A DNA stretch of 38,782 nt from an uncultured Oscillospiraceae bacterium (GCA_944387145.1 CALXDU010000010.1:1-38782), one strand, 5' to 3'. Counted from the first letter of the stretch, positions 1-7,979 are shown. A program made the numbers and translations. The notes: generated by a model from the letters alone, not told the origin.

Positions 1-2
1 GG

Positions 3-161
3 GACTACGGCGCAGGGCGAATCATTCTGGAAAATGCCCAGGGCAAAATCGAGCCTATGACCGCTTCTGCCTTTGAGGAACTCAAGCCCACCGGCGTGAT
101 CTGCTCCAACGGCATCTGCCACGAGAATCTGCGCCGCACGATTCAAAAACATCTGGCATAA
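3..161 (+). CDS. C-terminal fragment of an unidentified protein, cut by the window edge
   Basis: Reading frame 3 is open from the first bases of the window to a TAA at 159-161 and gives 52 residues ending in KHLA. The piece contains CSNGICHENLRR, a hydrophilic stretch with two cysteines, but no motif that I can tie to a family. It is followed within 6 nt by a strong hairpin terminator and faces xpt convergently, which supports it as a real gene end. Function unknown; only the last residues are visible. Confidence 0.6.
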   Translation, partial: DYGAGRIILENAQGKIEPMTASAFEELKPTGVICSNGICHENLRRTIQKHLA

Positions 162-166
162 CAACT

Positions 167-198
167 GCCCCCGGTTTCCATTTCGGAAAACCGGGGGC
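167..198. terminator. Intrinsic terminator between convergent genes
   Basis: A near-perfect inverted repeat (GCCCCCGGTTTCC at 167-179 against GGAAAACCGGGGGC at 185-198) with a 5-nt loop lies between the + gene end and the end of xpt. Neither side has a long U tract. The same stem core (CCCCCGGTTTCC) recurs in the terminator after the purine permease at 25223-25255. Confidence 0.7.
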
Positions 199-219
199 GT
201 TCTGCATTCCTATGTAGGT

Positions 220-804
220 TTACTCCTGGCTGCGGAAGGTAATGCTGCCGGTCTCGGCATCCATTTCGTCCACAATGGCCAGAGATTCCAGCTGGTAACC
301 CAGGTTCCGGATTACTCTGCCGCCAACCTGGAAGCCCTTTTCAATCACGATACCCAGGCCCTCAACAGTAGCACCGGAGGCCTCCGTAATGGAAATCAGG
401 CCCTGCAATGCACAGCCGTTGGCCAGAAAATCATCGATAATCAGCACATGATCCTCGGCGCTGAGGAACTTCTTGGACACAATCACCTGATTGCGGTTCT
501 TATGGGTGAAGGACTCCACCTGGGCCACATAAACCTCGCCCTCAATGTTGATGGACTGGGATTTCTTGGCAAACACCATGGGCACCCCAAATTCCTTAGC
601 CACAAAACAGGCAATGCCGATGCCGGATGCCTCAATGGTCAGCACCTTGGTTACATGCTTGTCCGCAAACCGGCGCTTGAACTCCTGGCCGATCTGCTCC
701 ATCAGGGCAATGTCCATCTGGTGATTCAAGAAGCTATCCACCTTCAGCACATTTCCCGCTTTGACAATACCGTCGCGTACAATTCTCTCTTCTAAGAAAT
801 TCAT
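220..804 (-). CDS. xpt: Xanthine phosphoribosyltransferase
   Basis: The 194-residue cytosolic enzyme converts xanthine plus PRPP to XMP in purine salvage. The length and the whole sequence match Xpt of Firmicutes: N-terminal LEERI start, EASGIGIA near residue 58, and the PRPP-binding loop IIDDFLANG around 122-130. The ATG at 804 has AGGAGGT (811-817) upstream and a consensus promoter directly before it. The leader is too short to hold a purine riboswitch, unlike the classical Bacillus xpt leader, and none is visible. A purine permease of the NCS2 family lies elsewhere in the window (23805-25211) and may feed the same pathway. Confidence 0.95.
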   Translation of the reverse strand: MNFLEERIVRDGIVKAGNVLKVDSFLNHQMDIALMEQIGQEFKRRFADKHVTKVLTIEASGIGIACFVAKEFGVPMVFAKKSQSINIEGEVYVAQVESFTHKNRNQVIVSKKFLSAEDHVLIIDDFLANGCALQGLISITEASGATVEGLGIVIEKGFQVGGRVIRNLGYQLESLAIVDEMDAETGSITFRSQE

Positions 805-831
805 GGGTGCACCTCCTAAAGAATGGAAACA

Positions 832-859
832 ATCATAGCATATTTTAGACTTCTGTCAA
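832..859 (-). promoter_or_regulatory. Sigma-A promoter of xpt
   Basis: On the minus strand TTGACA (859-854), a 16-nt spacer and an extended -10 TGC-TATGAT (TATGAT at 837-832) precede xpt. It starts transcription about 20 nt before the ribosome binding site. It lies within the 80-nt gap after dapF, so xpt is probably transcribed separately from the dap genes. Confidence 0.8.
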
Positions 860-884
860 GTATTTCTCCGGAAAAATACCAAAA

Positions 885-1670
885 TCAGACCGCATCCAGT
901 TCCAGAATCCGTTCCACCTGGGTGGGGCCTTCCAGCAGCAGGGAGGAAACCTCCCCGTCCTTGCCGGTTACGGTGACTTTCAGGGTACCGCCTTGGTTGT
1001 GGGCGGTGAGCACACCGCCGGGAAGTTTTCCCTGTTTCCACAGCACGCAGGCGGTGGAGCCGCAGCCGGTGCCGCAGGCCAGGGTAAAGTCTTCCACACC
1101 CCGCTCAAAGGTCAGAATCCTTGCCTCTCCTTCCGAGAGCATCTGGTAGAAGTTCACATTCGCCCCTTTAGGAAAGGCCGGGTGATGCCGCAGCGCCTCC
1201 ATCCGGGTACGCAAGGCTTCCCGATCTGCCCAGAGATCTCCCTCATAGGCCGCAACTGCATGGGGAACTCCGGGATTGCCCAGCTCCACATAGGCCGCTT
1301 CTTCCGTCCGATTCAAGTCCAGGATGCTGGGATTGTTCAGCTGCACCCGGTATTGGTTCTCGTCCAGCCGCCAGCCGGGCACCAGTCCCGCATCGGTCTG
1401 CACCACCATTTGCTCCCCGGCAATGCCCCGGTCATAGGCGAACCGGCAGATACACCGGGCACCGTTGCCGCACATTTCTCCCCGGGTTCCATCGGAATTG
1501 TAAAAATGCAGCCGGAAATCCGCGCAATCAGAATCATCCACCGCCATAAATCCGTCAGCACCTGTGATGCGGCAGTATTCCACCGCCAGGCGGGAAAAAT
1601 CCAGCTGCTTTCCCCGGGCGTCCAGCACCATGAAATCATTTCCGGCGCCGTTCATATAATACACCTGCAT
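885..1670 (-). CDS. dapF: Diaminopimelate epimerase
   Basis: The enzyme interconverts LL- and meso-diaminopimelate, giving the precursor of lysine and of the peptidoglycan cross-link. The 261-residue product has both catalytic cysteines in their motifs: MCGNGARC (C67) and ACGTGCGS (C199), plus the N-terminal NGAGNDF. An in-frame upstream extension to 1763 is possible, but the ATG at 1670 has GGGGAGGA at good spacing and starts exactly where the family starts. It follows dapB by 19 nt and is the third gene of a dapA-dapB-dapF run. Confidence 0.95.
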   Translation of the reverse strand: MQVYYMNGAGNDFMVLDARGKQLDFSRLAVEYCRITGADGFMAVDDSDCADFRLHFYNSDGTRGEMCGNGARCICRFAYDRGIAGEQMVVQTDAGLVPGWRLDENQYRVQLNNPSILDLNRTEEAAYVELGNPGVPHAVAAYEGDLWADREALRTRMEALRHHPAFPKGANVNFYQMLSEGEARILTFERGVEDFTLACGTGCGSTACVLWKQGKLPGGVLTAHNQGGTLKVTVTGKDGEVSSLLLEGPTQVERILELDAV

Positions 1671-1689
1671 TGTATTCCTCCCCAAAGGG

Positions 1690-2409
1690 TTATCCCAGGA
1701 TGTTTTCCATGTTGTACAGGCCCTTGGCTTTGCCAACCATAAACCGGGCGGCATCCACCGCACCGTCTGCCAGCATGGCCCGGGTCACAGCCTCATGCTT
1801 CAGCGTCAGACATTGGGTGCCGGTGTGGATATGCACTTCGTGAATGCCCACCACATTTCCCATCCGCAGGGAAGAAATACCCACTTCTTCCTTGGTGCGC
1901 TTGCCTTCGCCGGCGCGGCCGCAATTGGCCACGGCCTGGGGCCGGGCTTCCTTCACGGCATTGAACAGCATCAGGGCTGTGCCGCTGGGGGCATCCACCT
2001 TCCGGTTGTGGTGCACTTCCACGATTTCAATATCCGCATCCGGGAAGAAAGATGCTGCCTGCTTGGCAAGACGGCACAAAACCGCAATGCCGAGACTCAT
2101 ATTGCCGCTGAAAAAGACAGGGATTTCCTTGGCGGCCTCATAAATCATCGCCTTTTCTTCTTCTGTGTGACCGGTGGTGCCGATGACAGCGGCAGCGCCG
2201 ATTTTCTTGGCATAGGCCAGTACATCCGCTACGGCGGTGTGGTGGGAAAAGTCGATGACCACATCCGCATCCACCGGGCCCAGCTGGTCAAAGGTCTTGC
2301 ACACGCCGTTTTCCCCGTCGATGCTGACCTTGCCCACCACTTCCTGGCCCAGGATGCCGCCGATCAGTTTGCCCATGGCGCCGTTTGCGCCGCAAAGTAC
2401 TGCTTTCAT
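1690..2409 (-). CDS. dapB: 4-hydroxy-tetrahydrodipicolinate reductase
   Basis: This NAD(P)H-dependent reductase acts after DapA in the diaminopimelate pathway. The 239-residue protein shows the Rossmann start CGANGAMG (6-13), the GTTG loop (77-80) and the family signature EVHHNRKVDAPSG (131-143). The ATG overlaps the TGA of dapA by four bases (ATGA), the usual sign of translational coupling. The length is slightly short for the family (about 250-270) but no key element is missing. Confidence 0.95.
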   Translation of the reverse strand: MKAVLCGANGAMGKLIGGILGQEVVGKVSIDGENGVCKTFDQLGPVDADVVIDFSHHTAVADVLAYAKKIGAAAVIGTTGHTEEEKAMIYEAAKEIPVFFSGNMSLGIAVLCRLAKQAASFFPDADIEIVEVHHNRKVDAPSGTALMLFNAVKEARPQAVANCGRAGEGKRTKEEVGISSLRMGNVVGIHEVHIHTGTQCLTLKHEAVTRAMLADGAVDAARFMVGKAKGLYNMENILG

Positions 2410-3293
2410 ACGTGAATCCCCAGCTTTCTCATCTCATCATACAGCTTGGCCCGGGTCTGGTCTTCCATGGGTGTCAGAGGCAGACGCAGATTCTCTTCGC
2501 CAAAGCCCATGGCGGAAACTGCCGCCTTGGCAGGAATGGGGTTGACCTCACTGAACAGGGCATTGGTCAGACCCAGCAGCTTGCACTGCCACTGGGCAGC
2601 GGTCTTGTAGTCGCCGACCTTGCAGGCATCGGTCATGGCCACCGCTTCCTTGGGCACCACATTGCTCAGCACGCTGATGGTACCGGCTGCGCCCATGGCC
2701 ATCATAGGCACGGTGAGGGCATCCTCGCCGGAATACACATCAATCTTATCGCCGCACAGAGCCATGATTTCCACCATCTGGGCCATATTGCCGGTGGCTT
2801 CCTTCACCGCTGCAATCCGGGGATGCTCGGCAAGCTTGGCCAGGGTCTTGGGCAGCAGATTGCAGCCGGTACGGCCGGGCACATTGTACACAATTACCGG
2901 CACGGTAGAAGCATCCGCCACAGTGGTAAAGTGGGTAATCAGGCCGTTCTGGGTGGCCTTGTTATAGTAAGGAGTCACCACCAGCACAGCGTCGGCACCC
3001 ACTTCGCAGGCGTTGCGGGTGTTCTTCAGCACATGCTCGGTATTGTTGGTGCCGGTGCCGGCAATCACAGGAACCCGGCCCGCAACCTTCTGTACCGTAT
3101 AGCGGATGACCTCCTTCTGATCCTCCGGCTCAATGGTAGCATTTTCGCCGGTGGTTCCCATCACCACAATGGCATTGATGCCATTTTCAATCTGGAACTC
3201 CAGGAAGCGTCCCAGGGCATCATAGTCAATGCCGGTTTTGGTCATGGGGGTGACAATGGCAGTGGCCATTCCGGTAAAGATGGTGTTCTTCAT
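2406..3293 (-). CDS. dapA: 4-hydroxy-tetrahydrodipicolinate synthase
   Basis: A class I aldolase that condenses pyruvate with aspartate semialdehyde, the first committed step to diaminopimelate. The 295-residue product carries GTTGE (46-50), the YNVPGRTG segment with Tyr136 and Arg141, and the Schiff-base lysine in KEATGN (K164). The ATG at 3293 is preceded by AAAGGAGAG. No lysine riboswitch and no clear promoter are visible in the 80 nt upstream, only a 6-bp dyad, so the dap genes may be read from the operon that starts upstream at 6673. Confidence 0.95.
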   Translation of the reverse strand: MKNTIFTGMATAIVTPMTKTGIDYDALGRFLEFQIENGINAIVVMGTTGENATIEPEDQKEVIRYTVQKVAGRVPVIAGTGTNNTEHVLKNTRNACEVGADAVLVVTPYYNKATQNGLITHFTTVADASTVPVIVYNVPGRTGCNLLPKTLAKLAEHPRIAAVKEATGNMAQMVEIMALCGDKIDVYSGEDALTVPMMAMGAAGTISVLSNVVPKEAVAMTDACKVGDYKTAAQWQCKLLGLTNALFSEVNPIPAKAAVSAMGFGEENLRLPLTPMEDQTRAKLYDEMRKLGIHV

Positions 3294-3373
3294 AGTTATC
3301 TCTCCTTTGCTGAGTATCGGTATGCAAACGCAGGTTTCCGGAAGCGGGTGATCGGCTTCCTATGCTCCTTACT

Positions 3374-4021
3374 TTAGACACAAAACCGGCAAAAATATTC
3401 ATACAGCGGTGTCAATTTTTCAAAAAAGTCACCCACCTGGTCTTTCAGTGCCGGGTCAAATACCTCCGGCCCCGGCTGCAGCTGCCGGATGCAGCTGATC
3501 TGCCCTTTCCAGGCGAAATAGGGCTGCAGCGGCGGGTTGTCCGCAGGTTTTGGGCGTTTGTAACACTCCGCCGTCACCGGCATGCCCACCGCCTGCTCCG
3601 TCCGGGCCATCAACTCCAGAAACGGTTCCGGGTTGGCGCTGATGCGGCGGCGGAAGTCCTCCATCATGGCCGTGGGTGGATGCCAGAAGAAAAATCCGTA
3701 GCTGGCCCCATCCGGCGTGATTTCAAAAAACAGGCAGGGGTTCTCCGCCCACCACTGCACATCCTTGCGGATGCAGATCCAAAGGCTTTCCTTATAGGGC
3801 TCCGGCGGGTGCATCCGGGCATCCCGGTAAATCCGGCTGACCTTCAGTACGTTTCCCGGGGTTTCCTGAAAGGGGACAAACAGCTCCTGTCCCAGGGCCT
3901 TCATCGGCTCGTACAGAGACTGGGTATACTGCTTTTTGTGTTCCATGAACCAGTCCCGGTTGTTGTTCATCCGGATTCCCCATAAAAAATCGAAGGTTTC
4001 CGGCGTAAACCCGGTAAACAT
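3374..4021 (-). CDS. DUF2461 family protein (TIGR02453-like)
   Basis: The 215-residue soluble protein starts with FTGFTPETFDFLWGI and NNNRDWFMEHKKQY, the hallmark opening of the DUF2461/TIGR02453 family, whose function is unknown. A longer frame to 4060 exists, but the ATG at 4021 has GAGGTG five bases upstream and matches the family start. It lies 29 nt after the metallophosphoesterase in the same orientation, so they are probably co-transcribed. It has no signal peptide and no membrane segment. Confidence 0.85.
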   Translation of the reverse strand: MFTGFTPETFDFLWGIRMNNNRDWFMEHKKQYTQSLYEPMKALGQELFVPFQETPGNVLKVSRIYRDARMHPPEPYKESLWICIRKDVQWWAENPCLFFEITPDGASYGFFFWHPPTAMMEDFRRRISANPEPFLELMARTEQAVGMPVTAECYKRPKPADNPPLQPYFAWKGQISCIRQLQPGPEVFDPALKDQVGDFFEKLTPLYEYFCRFCV

Positions 4022-4050
4022 GCAATCACCTCGGCTTTCTCCAGCACAAA

Positions 4051-4719
4051 TCAGGGACAATGCCCCGTACTTCTCGGGCGTGTTTTGTAAATGACCTTTC
4101 CAAGATGCTTGACCTTGCAGGGTTTGTCCGGCACCTCAAAAACATAACGCTCACAGGCGTTGATAATCCGGGTACCGTTGTAGTGCAGCTCCCGGGGGAT
4201 GTCGTGGCCATAGGACAGGTGAACATGACCATGCACCAGGTAGGCAGGCTGATAGCGGTCCAGCAATTCCCGCAGCGCAGCAAAGCCCCAATGGGCCGGA
4301 TCGTCCGCATCCCCCAATCCTTCCGGTGCGGCATGGGTCACCACAATGTCCACGCCCCCGGAGCGCCACAGCTTCCAGCGCAGCTTGGCAATCCGCATCC
4401 GCATCTGATAGTCGGTATATTGGTGTGGTCCGGGGTGATATCTGCGGCAGCCTCCCAGGCCCAGAATCCGCAGACCATTGTACTCCACCAGATGGTCGTC
4501 AATACAGTCACAGCCCTCTGGCGGTTCCTGACAGTAAGCACCGTCGTGGTTGCCGTGGACATAGAGCACCGGACAGCGGGCCATGGTCACCAGAAAGCTC
4601 AGATACCGGGAACTCAAATCTCCGCAGGAAAGGATCAGGTCATACTCTTTCAGTCGCCCGGGCTGGTAGTAGTCCCACAACGCAGGGCATTCCTCATCCG
4701 AGACACTCAGTATCTTCAT
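4051..4719 (-). CDS. Calcineurin-like metallophosphoesterase
   Basis: The 222-residue protein has the metallophosphoesterase pattern: MKILSVSD at the start, then ILSCGDLSSRY, YVHGNHDG (GNHD motif), VVTHAAPEG and VHGHVHLSYG (GHxH). The first block reads SVSDEE where many family members have D-x-H, so the first metal ligand is atypical. A phosphodiesterase or phosphatase activity is expected, substrate unknown. The ATG at 4719 has GGAGGT upstream and overlaps the 3' end of the preceding ParB/BMP-like gene by 26 nt, indicating coupled translation and possibly a shared process. Confidence 0.85.
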   Translation of the reverse strand: MKILSVSDEECPALWDYYQPGRLKEYDLILSCGDLSSRYLSFLVTMARCPVLYVHGNHDGAYCQEPPEGCDCIDDHLVEYNGLRILGLGGCRRYHPGPHQYTDYQMRMRIAKLRWKLWRSGGVDIVVTHAAPEGLGDADDPAHWGFAALRELLDRYQPAYLVHGHVHLSYGHDIPRELHYNGTRIINACERYVFEVPDKPCKVKHLGKVIYKTRPRSTGHCP

Positions 4720-6673
4720 GGTTTCTGACCTCCTTTTCTGCCGGAATCTGATCCCGATAGATTCCCAGTTCCCGGACAAGGTTCTTGGACATCGGCAGGA
4801 TATCATCAAATTGGGGAATTTCTCCCAATACATTGTCGCACAGCCAGTCCATATGCAGCAGCTCTTCCGGCTGGAACCGACGGGTTCCGTCGTTTTTCAC
4901 CGTGCCGTCCTGGGCCACAATCCGCCGCTGGAAGGGGTCGATGGTACCCTTGGTCATGCCGTCCTGCAAAATGTTGGCCAACTGATGCACACCTTCCGGC
5001 AGTTTGTTGGACATGCTCAGTCCGATGACGCCGCTGTCCATACCCAGCCAGTAGTTCAGGGCGGTGGAGATGCCTTTCTCCCGCTTCCAGCCGCCAGCCA
5101 GAATGCTGCGGATCACAAATTCATAGAATTTTCCCCACAACCAGATGGGTGCGCACAATGGCACCAGATTTCCCCGGTCGTCCATGAGATAAGTGCCGTA
5201 GCTGCAGAAATCCAGGAACATTTTCGCCTGGGTAGGGGCATCCCGGTTGGAAATTACCCGGATACCGTCTTCAAAAAAGTCCGTCTGAGGCGTCCCTGGC
5301 AGGCAGGACCAGCGCAGTTCAATCTGGGCCCGGGGGTTGGTCAGCTGGGCGCCCAAAGCGAATGCATTGATGGATGCCGGTACGCCGAAAATGGGAGAAC
5401 CGGCAATATAGCCAATCCGGTCGTCACCGGCGATGGCACCGGCAATGGCGCCGGTGATGAATTTGGCTTCGTAAATCCGGCCGTAATAGGTACGGATGCT
5501 GGTATAGGGCTGGTCCACGGAGCAGTTGAGGAAGCGTACCTTGGGGTATTTCACCGCCGCCTTCAGCGTGGCCCGGCTCAGAGGCGGGGAAGTGGTAAAC
5601 ACCACCTGGGCCCCATCCTGCACCGCCTGCTCAATGGCCTGCTCCGCCAGTTCCGGGGAATTGGCGTCATAATAACTGCGCACCTTGATTTTGTCACCGA
5701 ATACCTTCTCCAGATGGGTGCGTCCGGCTTCGTGACCCATGGCCCAGGTGCTGTTGGCCGGGGTCAGCTGATGAACAAAGGCCACATCCAGCTGATCCAA
5801 TCCCGCAAACAGGCGAGACACAATATTTCCCTTGGTGTCATCCTCGGCCTTGGTCTGGACCTTCACCGAGTCTTCCTTGCTGGTGGCTACCATGTCTTCC
5901 CACAATGCGCCAACGCTCTTTTTCAGTTCCGCAGTGGACAGCCGTCCCAAATCTGCAAAGGGGTACAGTTCCAGCCACAGCAGCAGCGCTTCCTCCGGAA
6001 GCACGCCTTCGGCTTTATCACTGACACTCTGGAAGGCGTCCCGGAAATACTGGAAGTAAGCGTTGAAGGTTCGCCGCTCCGCTTCCGTCCAGACCTGGCC
6101 GTTTTCCTTGTCCAGCCGGGCCAAAAGTTTGGCGTAATCCCCAGGTCGGCGGAACTGCACGGAATAGATCTGGGAGCCTTTATAAAATTCCAAAAATTCC
6201 CAATATGCTTTGATTCTGGGTTCCTCGGACTGTTCCGGCAGAATCCGCCGGACATTGCCGGGAATCCGGGGAGAACCAAAATGCCGCAGCACGCTGACCC
6301 GCTTATTTCCTTCCTGGACATAGAAATTGCCCAGATATTCAAAGCAAAGAATGGGGTCGGTAATGCCGGTGTCTCCCAGGTGTGCATCGCACAGGGTGAT
6401 CCACTTGGCGGCAAACTCCGTCTTGAGATCCAGCAGCGGGCGGAAGGATGCGGTAAAGGCCGTAATCCGACCAGCGGATTTCACGCCCACAATTCGCTCC
6501 GCCGGGATTTCCACCAGGCCCACGTCCGTCACCACATCCCCGGCATTTTCCGGCAGGAGGTCATCCAGCACAGCCGGATGGGGATCTTTTCCGGACATCA
6601 GCAGTTCCCGGTATTCCTTTTGCCCCAGACGCAGCGCCTGGGAATATTCATCCATAGCTGTTTGTATGCTCAT
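4694..6673 (-). CDS. Cytoplasmic ParB-like/BMP (PnrA-like) fusion protein
   Basis: The 659-residue protein has two visible parts. Residues about 45-130 resemble a ParB-type fold (EIPAERIVG, then YVQEGNKRVSVLRHFG, like the ParB 'GNRRLAAL' box). From about residue 290 a BMP/PnrA-type periplasmic-binding fold begins (LDVAFVHQLTPANSTW, AGRTHLEKVFG, GAIAGAIAGDDRIGYIAG). BMP proteins are normally lipoproteins that bind nucleosides for ABC import; here there is no signal peptide or lipobox, so it should be cytosolic, perhaps a ligand sensor like Bacillus Med. Start at 6673 is chosen because GGGAGG precedes it; a frame to 6706 has no support. It leads the run into the metallophosphoesterase. Confidence 0.75.
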   Translation of the reverse strand: MSIQTAMDEYSQALRLGQKEYRELLMSGKDPHPAVLDDLLPENAGDVVTDVGLVEIPAERIVGVKSAGRITAFTASFRPLLDLKTEFAAKWITLCDAHLGDTGITDPILCFEYLGNFYVQEGNKRVSVLRHFGSPRIPGNVRRILPEQSEEPRIKAYWEFLEFYKGSQIYSVQFRRPGDYAKLLARLDKENGQVWTEAERRTFNAYFQYFRDAFQSVSDKAEGVLPEEALLLWLELYPFADLGRLSTAELKKSVGALWEDMVATSKEDSVKVQTKAEDDTKGNIVSRLFAGLDQLDVAFVHQLTPANSTWAMGHEAGRTHLEKVFGDKIKVRSYYDANSPELAEQAIEQAVQDGAQVVFTTSPPLSRATLKAAVKYPKVRFLNCSVDQPYTSIRTYYGRIYEAKFITGAIAGAIAGDDRIGYIAGSPIFGVPASINAFALGAQLTNPRAQIELRWSCLPGTPQTDFFEDGIRVISNRDAPTQAKMFLDFCSYGTYLMDDRGNLVPLCAPIWLWGKFYEFVIRSILAGGWKREKGISTALNYWLGMDSGVIGLSMSNKLPEGVHQLANILQDGMTKGTIDPFQRRIVAQDGTVKNDGTRRFQPEELLHMDWLCDNVLGEIPQFDDILPMSKNLVRELGIYRDQIPAEKEVRNHEDTECLG

Positions 6674-6708
6674 AAGAAGCCTCCCGAAAGAAGGTGTTTT
6701 ACCCATAT

Positions 6709-6736
6709 ATCATAGCACATTTTTGTAAGTTTGCAA
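6709..6736 (-). promoter_or_regulatory. Promoter of the ParB/BMP-like gene
   Basis: Minus strand: TTGCAA (6736-6731), 16-nt spacer, extended TGC-TATGAT (-10 at 6714-6709). The -10 and spacer closely resemble the xpt promoter. It lies about 35 nt before the start codon and probably drives the ParB/BMP-metallophosphoesterase-DUF2461 run. Confidence 0.7.
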
Positions 6737-6837
6737 CAAAAATCTAGGCTTCTCTCCGGCAATTCCCAGTGGGAAGCATTGCATTGTTCCCCATTCCATG
6801 GTACAATTCCTTGAAGGAAATCCCAGGAGGCGGCGTT

Positions 6838-7215
6838 ATGGATACGGATACCTTGCTCTTTTTCGCAGGCCGGTCGGAGGCGCTGGCGCTGTTCGAAATC
6901 CTGGAAGGGCAGATTCTGTCCCGGATTGCCAATGTCAAAATCAAACTTACAAAGACCCAGATTACCTTCGCCAATCCCAAAGGATTTGCCTTCGTTTCCT
7001 TTCTGCCGGTACGCAGGGCAAAGCGGCGCCCGCCGGTCTACCTGACGGTGACATTCGGTCTGGGGTACCGGAAGGAATCTTCCCGGATTGATGCTGCCAC
7101 CGAACCCTACCCCAACCGCTGGACCCACCATGTGATGATTTCCAAACCCGAAGACGTGGACGAGGAGCTGCTGTCCTGGATTGCAGAAGCCGCCGCCTTT
7201 TCCGCCGCAAAATAA
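6838..7215 (+). CDS. Small DUF5655-like protein
   Basis: A 125-residue soluble protein starting at an ATG preceded by AGGAGGCGG. It contains LTKTQITFANPKGFAFVSFLP and ends with an acidic helical tail (DVDEELLSWIAEAAA). The 'VTKTQIxFxxxxGFAWV' pattern is what I associate with DUF5655, a domain of unknown function often at the end of predicted nucleic-acid-related proteins; this assignment is from memory of the pattern. An in-frame extension to 6769 lacks a ribosome binding site. It is followed by the DUF2200 gene 56 nt later. Confidence 0.75.
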   Translation: MDTDTLLFFAGRSEALALFEILEGQILSRIANVKIKLTKTQITFANPKGFAFVSFLPVRRAKRRPPVYLTVTFGLGYRKESSRIDAATEPYPNRWTHHVMISKPEDVDEELLSWIAEAAAFSAAK

Positions 7216-7271
7216 AAAATCCGGATGGACACCCATCCGAATGGAACAGAAACCAGAAAGGAGTAATCCCC

Positions 7272-7619
7272 ATGGCCTCTCCCTTTGATATGCCCTTTTC
7301 CAAGGTCTACCCCCTGCTGATTGCCAAAGCCCAGCGCAAAGGCAGAACCCAGCAGGACGTGTACGCCGTCACCACCTGGCTCACCGGATATTCCCAGCAG
7401 CAGCTGGAACAGATGCTGGAAAGCAGCCTTACCTATGGAGATTTTCTCCGTCAGGCGCCCCATCCCAATGAAAACCGCCGGAAAATCAAAGGCAGCGTCT
7501 GCGGCGTCCGGCTGGAAACCATCGAAGACCCGCTGATGTGGGAGCTGCGGTGCCTGGACAAGCTGGTGGATGACCTGGCCAAGGGAAAACCCCTGGAGAA
7601 AATCCTGAACCCAAAATAA
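7272..7619 (+). CDS. DUF2200 family protein
   Basis: The 115-residue protein matches DUF2200 along its length: MPFSKVYPLLIAKAQRKGRT, WLTGYSQQQLEQ, IKGSVCGVR, and EDPLMWELRCLDKLVDDLAKG near the end. The family is small, cytosolic and of unknown function. The ATG has AGAAAGGAG upstream. It may be co-transcribed with the DUF5655-like gene. The hairpin after it has its U tract on the opposite strand, so termination of this gene is not obvious. Confidence 0.85.
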   Translation: MASPFDMPFSKVYPLLIAKAQRKGRTQQDVYAVTTWLTGYSQQQLEQMLESSLTYGDFLRQAPHPNENRRKIKGSVCGVRLETIEDPLMWELRCLDKLVDDLAKGKPLEKILNPK

Positions 7620-7624
7620 ACATA

Positions 7625-7768
7625 AAAAAAGGAAATAACCCTGGAACAATCGACTCACCACTTCGATCATCCAGGGTTATTTCCCATAATTCTTGGGTTC
7701 TATCATTGGGTAACCTCTCTTTCTACGATTTTGGAGATTGGTTAGTACATTGGACTCACTCCTTTTGT
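7625..7768 (-). ncRNA. Candidate small RNA or leader-peptide transcript
   Basis: A promoter on the minus strand (7803-7775) and a strong U-tract terminator (7684-7624) bracket about 140 nt with no gene above 10 codons. Two tiny frames each have a ribosome binding site: a start-Tyr-stop frame (7750-7742, after AAAGGAG) and a 9-residue frame MIEPKNYGK (7706-7677, after AGAGAGG) whose stop codon falls in the terminator stem. Nothing downstream on this strand needs a leader, since the next sequence is antisense to the DUF2200 gene. It could instead be a decayed gene. No known RNA family was recognised. Confidence 0.4.
7631..7684 (-). terminator. Two-tier intrinsic terminator on the minus strand
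   Basis: Perfect 15-bp arms (7631-7645 and 7670-7684) enclose a second 5-bp stem (ATCGA 7649-7653 with TCGAT 7663-7667). Read on the minus strand the stem is followed by seven U residues (fwd A tract 7624-7630). The + strand has no U tract, so it is directional. Confidence 0.8.
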
Positions 7769-7774
7769 GCCTTT

Positions 7775-7803
7775 ATCTTACCTCTTGGGATCGTATTTTG
7801 CAA
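7775..7803 (-). promoter_or_regulatory. Minus-strand promoter in the 7.6-8.0 kb intergenic region
   Basis: TTGCAA (7803-7798), 17-nt spacer, TAAGAT (7780-7775) on the minus strand, about 140 nt before the terminator at 7684-7631. A perfect 9-bp dyad (7829-7837 with 7851-7859) lies just upstream and could be a regulator site or an old terminator. Confidence 0.5.
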
Positions 7804-7878
7804 GATGGAATCCTCCCTAAAAATAGTTGGGAAAATCCGTGCAAAACGCAGATTTTCCCCATTTCTGCCAGAATACCA

Positions 7879-7942
7879 TTGACTATTTTTCTTCTTTGCG
7901 CTATGATAAGAGTGTTGGGCGGCCATTCTGGCGGCCCTTTTT
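7879..7942 (+). promoter_or_regulatory. Plus-strand promoter running straight into a terminator-like hairpin
   Basis: TTGACT (7879-7884), 17-nt spacer and TATGAT (7902-7907) form a near-consensus promoter. The expected start near 7914 is followed at once by a GGGCGGCCA/TGGCGGCCC hairpin (7917-7937, one mismatch) and five T (7938-7942). A transcript would be about 30 nt. Any read-through would be antisense to the membrane protein gene at 7996-8496. Confidence 0.5.
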
Positions 7943-7955
7943 CTGCGCAAAAACA

Positions 7956-7979
7956 CGCCTGCCCCAAACGGAGCAGGCG
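7956..7979 (-). terminator. Terminator of the minus-strand membrane protein gene
   Basis: Perfect 7-bp stem CGCCTGC (7956-7962) with GCAGGCG (7973-7979); on the minus strand it is followed by GTTTTTG. It begins 17 nt after the stop codon of the gene at 7996. Confidence 0.75.

Noticed and set aside
805..884. Purine riboswitch expected before xpt
   Set aside because: The gap holds a complete promoter whose transcript would begin only about 25 nt before the start codon; no conserved aptamer core is present.
3294..3373. Lysine riboswitch before dapA
   Set aside because: Only about 80 nt and a single 6-bp dyad are present, far too short for the lysine aptamer.
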